64,000 nucleotides of DNA, from NCBI RefSeq assembly GCF_001562255.1, contig NZ_CP014301.1:4557501-4621500 (forward strand). The letters are read 5' to 3'. Within the stretch, counting starts at the first letter, position 1; the number at the start of each line of letters is the position of its first letter. The notes below the pieces were generated by a model. The model was not told where the DNA came from. It saw only the letters and a list, made by a program, of their open reading frames with translations, and did no database searches. A program made the translations under genes and the position numbers. Origin of the DNA: Bosea sp. PAMC 26642. Lineage in GTDB: Bacteria > Pseudomonadota > Alphaproteobacteria > Rhizobiales > Beijerinckiaceae. Below are positions 58,468 through 64,000 of this stretch, in pieces.

Positions 58468-59921
58468 AAGCCCGGTTCCGATGTGCGGCCCGCCATCAGG
58501 CGGTCGGAGAGATCCTGTCCCGGCTGCAGACGCCGCAGGATTTCGGAAAGGTCAAGCTCGGCCAGGGCCGCATCGCGCGTCGTGCCTGCTATCACCACGC
58601 CATAGCGCCCGTCCCGCCCGACTAACGTGAGATCGGCAGCGGCAGAATGTGCGCAGGATTTGACGCAGCCCGAAATGTGCAGGGTCAGCCCTTGTGCCAG
58701 CAGCGGCGAAGCCACTTCGGCAAGACGCGCGGCGTCGGCCATCGCGTCAGCCTCCGCACGCAGGCAGGCCGGCTTGCCGGCGCAGGCCTGGATCGACAGC
58801 CGAGCGTCGCAGTCGTCCGTGATCAGGCCGAGGCGGCGCGCCTCGTCGAGCCAGGTTTTTGCCGCGTGAAGCGACAGACCGAGGCAGGCCAGCCCGCGCC
58901 AAGGCGACAGCCGCAACATGCGGGCGCCCAGCCGCTCCGCGCTTTCGCCCATCCGCGCCAGTGTCGACGCATCGCAACGGCCGAAGGGTAGTCCGACCAT
59001 GGCGGCAAAGCGTCCCGTTCCGAGATCGAACAGTCCGACGCGGCGCGGTGCGGGACGGGGTGCCGGCGCATGTGTCTGTGGCAAGCCCGAGAGTCGTGCC
59101 TGTTCCTCGGCCGGCAGATCGCGCAGCCGGCAGATCGTGTCTGGCGCGCCAAGTTGGCGGGCGGCGAAGCCGCGCAGGATTGTCGCGACGGCCTTCGCCG
59201 CCTCCGCCAGCGTTGCTCCGAGCCAGAGGCCGCTCGGAAGACCGATCGCCACGGCGTCTCCGGACACCGCGACGACACGGATGTCGGCGGCGAACCCGTT
59301 GAGCGACATCGCCCCGCCGCCGTCGACGACGACGAGCGTCTTCGTCTGCAGGCCGGGGATGGCGCGGCCCGCGCGCTCGATTTCGGCGGCAAGCAATGCT
59401 GCGTCGAGGAAATCGCCACCGCTGTCATTCCGGGGCGCGGCGAAGCCGCGAGCCCGGAACCCATATCCGCCACCGCTAGGCAAAGATGCGCTGTCGTCGT
59501 GGCCGCTTTCAACAGGACTGAGGTTATGGGTTCCAGGCGCTTCGCTGCGCGAAGCCCCGGAATGACACGGTTGTGCCGTGCTTCCAGCGAGCGGCGAAAC
59601 CAGAGCCAGCCGCTGCGGCCCGTCGCCGTCGTGCTCGTCGACGAGGCGTTCGCTCAACAGCGCCTCCACCAGCGCGGGATGGGTCGCCACACTGACGCCG
59701 CGCAGCTGCAGGTTTGCGCGTGCCGAAATCTCGATCAGCCCGTTGCCATGCTCGTGTGCCAGCGCGGCGATACGGACGATCTGACCCGGTGTCAGCACGC
59801 CGCCCGGCGGATGCAGCCGGACCAGCCAGCCATCGCCGGTCTCCATCGGCCTGAGTGTGCCGGGGCACCAGCCACGCCGCAGCGCCGCCCGCGTCTCGGG
59901 AGCTTTGGGAAGCGCACTCAT
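58464..59921 (-). CDS. cobG: precorrin-3B synthase
   Basis: A 485-residue ferredoxin-nitrite/sulfite reductase-like monooxygenase that uses O2 to make precorrin-3B. It is the marker of the aerobic B12 route. The N-terminal domain has RRGWCPGTLRPMETGDGWLV and NGLIEISARANLQLRGVS. The [4Fe-4S] ligands lie in SIQACAGKPACLRAEADAMA and LHISGCVKSCAHSAAADLTL. Residues about 119-167 are a foreign, low-conservation insert encoded by a family A repeat. Its start overlaps the cobN stop by 4 bp. Confidence 0.93.
   Translation of the reverse strand: MSALPKAPETRAALRRGWCPGTLRPMETGDGWLVRLHPPGGVLTPGQIVRIAALAHEHGNGLIEISARANLQLRGVSVATHPALVEALLSERLVDEHDGDGPQRLALVSPLAGSTAQPCHSGASRSEAPGTHNLSPVESGHDDSASLPSGGGYGFRARGFAAPRNDSGGDFLDAALLAAEIERAGRAIPGLQTKTLVVVDGGGAMSLNGFAADIRVVAVSGDAVAIGLPSGLWLGATLAEAAKAVATILRGFAARQLGAPDTICRLRDLPAEEQARLSGLPQTHAPAPRPAPRRVGLFDLGTGRFAAMVGLPFGRCDASTLARMGESAERLGARMLRLSPWRGLACLGLSLHAAKTWLDEARRLGLITDDCDARLSIQACAGKPACLRAEADAMADAARLAEVASPLLAQGLTLHISGCVKSCAHSAAADLTLVGRDGRYGVVIAGTTRDAALAELDLSEILRRLQPGQDLSDRLMAGRTSEPGF
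59423..59567. repeat. dispersed palindromic repeat, family A, copy 6, inside cobG
   Basis: About 145 bases with perfect ends TGTCATTCCGGGG / CCCCGGAATGACA and internal GGAACCCATA / TATGGGTTCC arms, wholly inside cobG. It encodes QPCHSGASRSEAPGTHNLSP and RARGFAAPRNDSGG stretches (minus strand) that have no place in the enzyme family. Confidence 0.92.
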
Positions 59922-62900
59922 TCCGCCGCCTCCCGCGCGAGGAAGGCGGCGACGGAATTGCGCCGGCTGGTCCAGAGCCCGCGCCGTCGTGCCTCTGCCA
60001 GCCGCGAGCGGATCGAGGCGGCAGCGGGCGCATTGGCGGCCTCGATCGCGCTCCAGATCTGCGCATCGGCGCACCAGGCCTGGAAGACGGCCTCGAATAG
60101 CCCGTCGGAGACCGCGTCCGTGCTGGCCGCGAAGACGAACAGCGTATCGACCGCCTCGGCCAGTTCCGCCGCGCCGCGCCAGCCATGGGCGAGGTGCGAG
60201 GCAATCCAGCGCGGATGCGTCAGCCGGCCATGGACGATCCGGGCGATATCCTCAGGCAGGGTGCGGGCGCGCGGCGCCTCGGGCATCGACGAATCGACAC
60301 TGTAGAGCGCGGCCTTGCCGCCGAGCGCGGCGACGGCGGCGGCAAACCCGCCGATGACGTCGGCAGCGCTCGTCGCCTCCAGAATGTCGCGCCCGGGCGT
60401 GTCGCTGACATGGACGAAAGCATCGGCGGCTTTCACTCGCCCGACGAAGCCGGCATCGGCGGCGGCTATGCCCTCGGCCCCGCCATAGGCATGATCGGAC
60501 GCCGCGAGATAGGCCTGCGCCAGATCGGCACGTCCAGCCCACTCCCCGTCAAGCGCCCGGTCGGCCATGGCCGCGCCGTAGCGGCCGGGCGCCGCACCGA
60601 AAATGCGCGCGCCGGTCTCGCCGCGCCGTCGTGCGGCGGCGGGCTCGTTCCACGCGTCGGGCTCGTCTAGCGTGGCAACGGCCCGTGTGGCGGCATCGAG
60701 CAGCGCGATCTGGCCCGGAAACGTGTCGCGAAAAGCGCCGGAGATGCGGATCGTCACGTCGAGGCGCGGATGCGACAGCTTCGGCTGCGGCGTGATCGCA
60801 AAGCCGGTGACCCGCGTCGAGGCATCGTCCCAGAGCGGCGCGACGCCCATCAGCGCCAGCGCATGGGCGATATCCTCGCCGCCCGAGCGCAGGGTCGGCG
60901 AAGCCCACAGATCCATCACGATCCGGCGCGGGTGGTCGCCATGCTCCTGCAGATGCCGCGCGATCACGGCGTTGGCCGCCAGCGCGCCGAGCCGCGCCGC
61001 AGCCCGCGTCGGGATCGCGCGCGGGTCGAGCGTCGAAAGGTTGCGTCCGGTCGGCAGCACGTCTGCCCGGCCGCGCTGAGGCGAGCCGGCGGGGCCGGGC
61101 GGCACGAAGCGTCCATTGAGCGCGCGCAGCAGGTTTTCGCGCTCATTTTGCGAAGAGACGGGATCGTGCGGTGCTTGCCCGAAGACGTGCAGCCCGTCGC
61201 GGAACGGCAGTTCGGCGATGTCGCAGAGATGCGCGTCGAGCCGAGTCAGAGCGTCGTTCATCGAGAGATTGGCTGTGACGCCGCAGGCCTCGCTGAGCCC
61301 GCTCGCCTGCGCCCGCTCGCGGATTTCTTGCGCCACGACCTCGGCCCGGCGCGGATCCATCACCTGTGCCTGAGAGAACTCCTCGACGAGATCGCGCAGT
61401 AGCGCCACCTCGCCGCCGGCTCCCGTGTCCGCGAGCGGCGGCGGCAGATGCCCGAGCGTGATCGCCGACAGCCTTCGCTTGGCCGGCGCGGCCTCGCCGG
61501 GGTCATCGACGACATAGGGGTAGATCACCGGAAGCCCCTGCGTGACCAGTCGCGGCCAGCAGGCGGCCGACAGGGCCACCGCCTTGCCTGGCAGCCATTC
61601 GGTGGTGCCATGAGTGCCGAGATGGATCAGCGCGTCGATGCCGATGACGGCACGCAAGCCAAGATAGAAGGCGAGGTAAGCGTGGCCCGGCGGCGCATCG
61701 GGATCGTGATAGCGCGCCTTGCGGTCGGGATCTGAATCGCGCGGCGGCTGCAGCGCGATGATGAGCTTGCCGCGCTGGACCGTGCGAAAGCGGAAGGCGC
61801 CATCGCTGCAGGCGGGGTCGTGGGCCTCATCGCCATGGCTGGCGATGAGGCTGTCGCGCGCGCTGACAGGGATCGTGTCGAGCCAGGCCCGGTAGGCGGC
61901 GAGGGGCACGGCGAAATTGGACGGGCCGGTGGTGAGAGCGTGCATCAACGCCGTGCCGCCCTCTTCTCCCTCCGCCCGCTTGCGGTGGGGAGGGCCGGGG
62001 TGGGGGGGAGAGTCCGAGCCATCGCCGTTTGCCGGCGTCGAGGCACGTCCTGCACGCCCCCCCATCCCTAACCCTTCCCCACCGCAAGCGGGGGGAAGGG
62101 GACAGGGCGGTGCGTTGAGGCGCTCAGCGCGATCTATAGGGCCGAGGTTGTAACCGGCCTCCGCCAGCAAACCGGAAATCTCCCTCACGCTCGCGGGCGT
62201 ATCGAGTCCCACGGCAAACCCCGCCCGTCCGCCACGCGCAGGATAATCCGACATCACCAGCGCAAGCCTGCGCTCGGCCGCAGGCTTGGCGGCCAGCGTG
62301 ATCCAGCCCGTCGCCAGATCGGCCAGCGCCGCGACGCCCTCCGGATCGGGCACCAGACGGCGGATCGAAAGCCCCGTCGCCGGATCGTCGATCTCGGCCT
62401 TGAACGCCACGGGGACCGCGCCGAGCCGCCCGTCGAACTCCGGCAACGCGACCTGCATGGCGAGATCGACGGCCGAAAGCCCGCGTGGCGAGGCGGCCCA
62501 GGCTTCGCGGGAGCTGCCCACGGGGACGGCCTGCAGGATTGGACAGTCGGCGGCGTCGAGCACGAAGCCCGCGTCGTCGCGGGCGGAAAAGGCGGTGGTG
62601 GTAACGATAAGCGATGGCCGGCGCTCTGCGATCAACGCGGCGAGTTCGCTGGTTACGGCAGAGTCCTTAAGGCTGGTCAGGGCGAGGATCAGCGGCGCAT
62701 GGCCGCGCTCGGAAAGGGCGGCCGCGATCGCCTCGCCCATGGCGGTGCCCCCGGCGCCCACGCTGGAGCGGTAGACCAGGATGGGGATGAGAGCGCACTC
62801 GGCTGCGAGCGCTGCGAGTGCTTCGCGCCAAGGCAGAGGCGTCGCGCCGGAACCGAGCGCGAAGAGGGAGGGTAGCGGCAGAGGAGGCGGCAAACTCTGG

Positions 62901-63535
62901 AAGAAGCCAGGATCGGACAGATCGGGAAACCCCTCATCCGTCCCGGCTTCGCCGGGCCACCTTCTCCCGCAAGGGGAAAAGGGAAGAGCGGCGCCGGCTC
63001 CCTTCTCCCCCTGCGGGAGAAGGTGGCGCGCAGCGCCGGATGAGGGGTCGCGCTGTGCTATGAGAACAAGCTCGATCCCCGCCACCAGTCGCCGCATGTT
63101 CTCGACGCCGCCGGCCTGGAAATACGCCAGCAGCGCCTCGGCACAGGCCGCCGGCACCGTCCCGTATTCCGCCAGCCGCGCATCAGCCCGGTCGTCGCCC
63201 GGCAGCACCGCGAGCGCGACGCTATGCGCCCGACAGGCGGCGGCCAGCCGTTCGATGCCGTAGCGCCAGTAATCCAGCCCGCCGAGACAGCGCACAAGCA
63301 CGAAGCGGCAAGTCGTCGCCGTCTTCTCGATCATTAGATCGACCGAGAGCGGATGTTTCAGCCGCCGCAGCGAGGCTAGACTGATCGAAAAGCCGCTCCC
63401 ATCTACAGCGGCCGCCAGCGCCGAAAGGTCGCTGTCGGCATAGGACAGCACCAGCACATCTCCCGGCGGCAGGTCGAGATCGACGGCGTCCTCGCCGTCA
63501 TCGAGCCTGATCTCGCTGGTCGGGAGGAGGTGCAT
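59918..63535 (-). CDS. cobN: cobaltochelatase subunit CobN
   Basis: A 1205-residue large subunit of the ATP-dependent cobalt chelatase (with CobS and CobT, not in the window), acting on hydrogenobyrinate a,c-diamide. Conserved segments include IPILVYRSSVGAGGTAMGEA, ALQPPRDSDPDRKARYHDPD, ALIHLGTHGTTEWLPGKAVA, VIYPYVVDDPGEAAPAKRRL and VRISGAFRD-type TIRISGAFRDTFPGQIALLD. Two family C repeats lie within it, encoding about residues 163-203 and 476-526. The latter is a Pro/Gly/Arg-rich insert. Apart from these the protein is of normal length. It begins the multi-gene cob unit after cobW. Confidence 0.95.
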   Translation of the reverse strand: MHLLPTSEIRLDDGEDAVDLDLPPGDVLVLSYADSDLSALAAAVDGSGFSISLASLRRLKHPLSVDLMIEKTATTCRFVLVRCLGGLDYWRYGIERLAAACRAHSVALAVLPGDDRADARLAEYGTVPAACAEALLAYFQAGGVENMRRLVAGIELVLIAQRDPSSGAARHLLPQGEKGAGAALPFSPCGRRWPGEAGTDEGFPDLSDPGFFQSLPPPLPLPSLFALGSGATPLPWREALAALAAECALIPILVYRSSVGAGGTAMGEAIAAALSERGHAPLILALTSLKDSAVTSELAALIAERRPSLIVTTTAFSARDDAGFVLDAADCPILQAVPVGSSREAWAASPRGLSAVDLAMQVALPEFDGRLGAVPVAFKAEIDDPATGLSIRRLVPDPEGVAALADLATGWITLAAKPAAERRLALVMSDYPARGGRAGFAVGLDTPASVREISGLLAEAGYNLGPIDRAERLNAPPCPLPPACGGEGLGMGGRAGRASTPANGDGSDSPPHPGPPHRKRAEGEEGGTALMHALTTGPSNFAVPLAAYRAWLDTIPVSARDSLIASHGDEAHDPACSDGAFRFRTVQRGKLIIALQPPRDSDPDRKARYHDPDAPPGHAYLAFYLGLRAVIGIDALIHLGTHGTTEWLPGKAVALSAACWPRLVTQGLPVIYPYVVDDPGEAAPAKRRLSAITLGHLPPPLADTGAGGEVALLRDLVEEFSQAQVMDPRRAEVVAQEIRERAQASGLSEACGVTANLSMNDALTRLDAHLCDIAELPFRDGLHVFGQAPHDPVSSQNERENLLRALNGRFVPPGPAGSPQRGRADVLPTGRNLSTLDPRAIPTRAAARLGALAANAVIARHLQEHGDHPRRIVMDLWASPTLRSGGEDIAHALALMGVAPLWDDASTRVTGFAITPQPKLSHPRLDVTIRISGAFRDTFPGQIALLDAATRAVATLDEPDAWNEPAAARRRGETGARIFGAAPGRYGAAMADRALDGEWAGRADLAQAYLAASDHAYGGAEGIAAADAGFVGRVKAADAFVHVSDTPGRDILEATSAADVIGGFAAAVAALGGKAALYSVDSSMPEAPRARTLPEDIARIVHGRLTHPRWIASHLAHGWRGAAELAEAVDTLFVFAASTDAVSDGLFEAVFQAWCADAQIWSAIEAANAPAAASIRSRLAEARRRGLWTSRRNSVAAFLAREAAE
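61958..62110. repeat. dispersed palindromic repeat, family C, copy 2, inside cobN
   Basis: About 150 bases whose ends (CGCCCTCTTCTCCC / GGGGGAAGGGGACAGGGCGG) and inner arms (CCGCTTGCGGTGGGG / CCCCACCGCAAGCGG) are complementary. It is entirely inside cobN and read through in frame as a Pro/Gly/Arg-rich segment. Confidence 0.85.
62929..63048. repeat. dispersed palindromic repeat, family C, copy 3, inside cobN
   Basis: Exactly 120 bases between perfect inverted ends ACCCCTCATCCG / CGGATGAGGGGT, with internal CCACCTTCTCCCGCA / TGCGGGAGAAGGTGG arms. Being 40 codons long it preserves the cobN frame, and it encodes RHLLPQGEKGAGAALPFSPC and neighbouring residues. Confidence 0.92.
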
Positions 63536-63544
63536 GGTCTGGGC

Positions 63545-64000
63545 TTATCCGGCCAGGGCAGCAGTGACGGCCGCCTGGTCGAAGCCCTTCAGCCCGATTA
63601 CCACGAGCCGCCCGTCGCGCGCCTCGCCTTCGCCCCAGGCCCGATCGAAATGGTGGCTGACGCGTCGGCCGACGCCTTGCACGACGAGCCGCATCGGCTT
63701 GCCGGGCACGCTGGCAAAACCCTTCAGCCGCAAAACGCCTTGCGCCTCGGCCGCCTTGCCCATCCGCGCCGAAAGCGTCTCGGGCGAAAGTCCGGCCGGC
63801 AGCGGCAGGGAGACCGAGTCGAAGTCGTCGTGGTCGTGATCCTCGCCCTCGCCGTGATGCGAGGGTCGCGCCGCAAGATCGCTCTCGGCGGCGGCGCTGA
63901 GGCCAATGATGAGCGCCGGCTCGACCTTGCCATGGTTGGTCTCGACGATCTTGATCGCCTTGGGCAGATGCGCGGCGATCTCGGTCTTGACGCGGGCCTT
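63545..64000 (-). CDS. cobW: cobalamin biosynthesis GTPase CobW, C-terminal part
   Basis: The frame is open to the window edge, giving the last 151 codons. It shows HGKVEPALIIGLSAAAESDL, a His/Asp-rich metal-binding linker (HHGEGEDHDHDDFDS), then the CobW C-terminal domain (GVLRLKGFASVPGKPMRLVV, RLVVIGLKGFDQAAVTAALA). CobW is a G3E GTPase thought to handle cobalt for the CobN chelatase. It ends 9 bp before the cobN start, so it heads the operon. Confidence 0.92.
   Translation of the reverse strand, partial: KARVKTEIAAHLPKAIKIVETNHGKVEPALIIGLSAAAESDLAARPSHHGEGEDHDHDDFDSVSLPLPAGLSPETLSARMGKAAEAQGVLRLKGFASVPGKPMRLVVQGVGRRVSHHFDRAWGEGEARDGRLVVIGLKGFDQAAVTAALAG

Overview
The window is high-GC, tightly packed, almost entirely chromosomal-looking DNA from an alphaproteobacterium, most likely a member of the Hyphomicrobiales (Bosea-like). 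That placement is an inference. It rests on the large number of solute transporters, an aerobic cobalamin cluster, a kdp operon with tiny membrane ORFs, a probable EcfG-type (GGAAC-N16-GGTT) promoter, and families of dispersed palindromic repeats of the kind common in this order. No rRNA, tRNA, CRISPR array or intact mobile element was seen.

Layout. 1-2209: end of a TRAP transporter operon (solute-binding protein cut by the window edge, small and large permeases). 2210-4616: a decaying accessory stretch with a frameshifted ArsR regulator, an intact SRPBCC/AHSA1 protein, a dihydrofolate-reductase-like protein, and relics of a transposase and an ankyrin protein. 4617-6576: an RsbQ-like alpha/beta hydrolase overlapping a PAS histidine kinase. 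6752-14738 (minus): the K+ uptake operon (28-aa membrane ORF)-kdpF-A-B-C-D-E. 14937-21914: a divergent catabolic locus with an SDR dehydrogenase and an enolase-superfamily enzyme on one side, and a GntR regulator, a 2-hydroxyacid dehydrogenase and a polar amino-acid-type ABC transporter on the other. 21963-22649: three very small genes, one behind the probable EcfG promoter.

22789-31423: a second catabolic locus made of an SDR, a GntR/FCD regulator with a perfect palindromic operator, a LIV-type binding protein, a permease, a three-domain LivM-LivG-LivF fusion, a 3-hydroxyacyl-CoA/carnitine-type dehydrogenase and a beta-keto acid cleavage enzyme (BKACE). 31587-32723: a class C beta-lactamase-like serine hydrolase. 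33134-38107: a second complete LIV-type ABC transporter. 38234-44001: a peptide/opine-type ABC transporter behind a good sigma-54 promoter match. 44079-49452: isochorismatase-like hydrolase, DHA2 efflux pump, DUF1269 protein, dapD and a two-subunit 3-oxoacid CoA-transferase. 49651-64000: aerobic cobalamin biosynthesis (bluB, cobB, cbiD, cobM, cobE, cobL, cobK, cobJ, cobI, cobH, cobG, cobN, and cobW cut by the window edge).

The most unusual feature is that three families of dispersed palindromic repeats, besides filling intergenic gaps, lie inside the coding sequences of cobG, cobN (twice) and apparently the N-terminus of cobJ, keeping the frame open. Other highlights are the fused LivMGF transporter, cobL/cobK divergent start codons sharing one CATG, a kdp leader hairpin that hides the first ribosome binding site, hairpins between binding-protein and permease genes in three ABC operons, and a CbiD-type methyltransferase in an otherwise aerobic B12 cluster.
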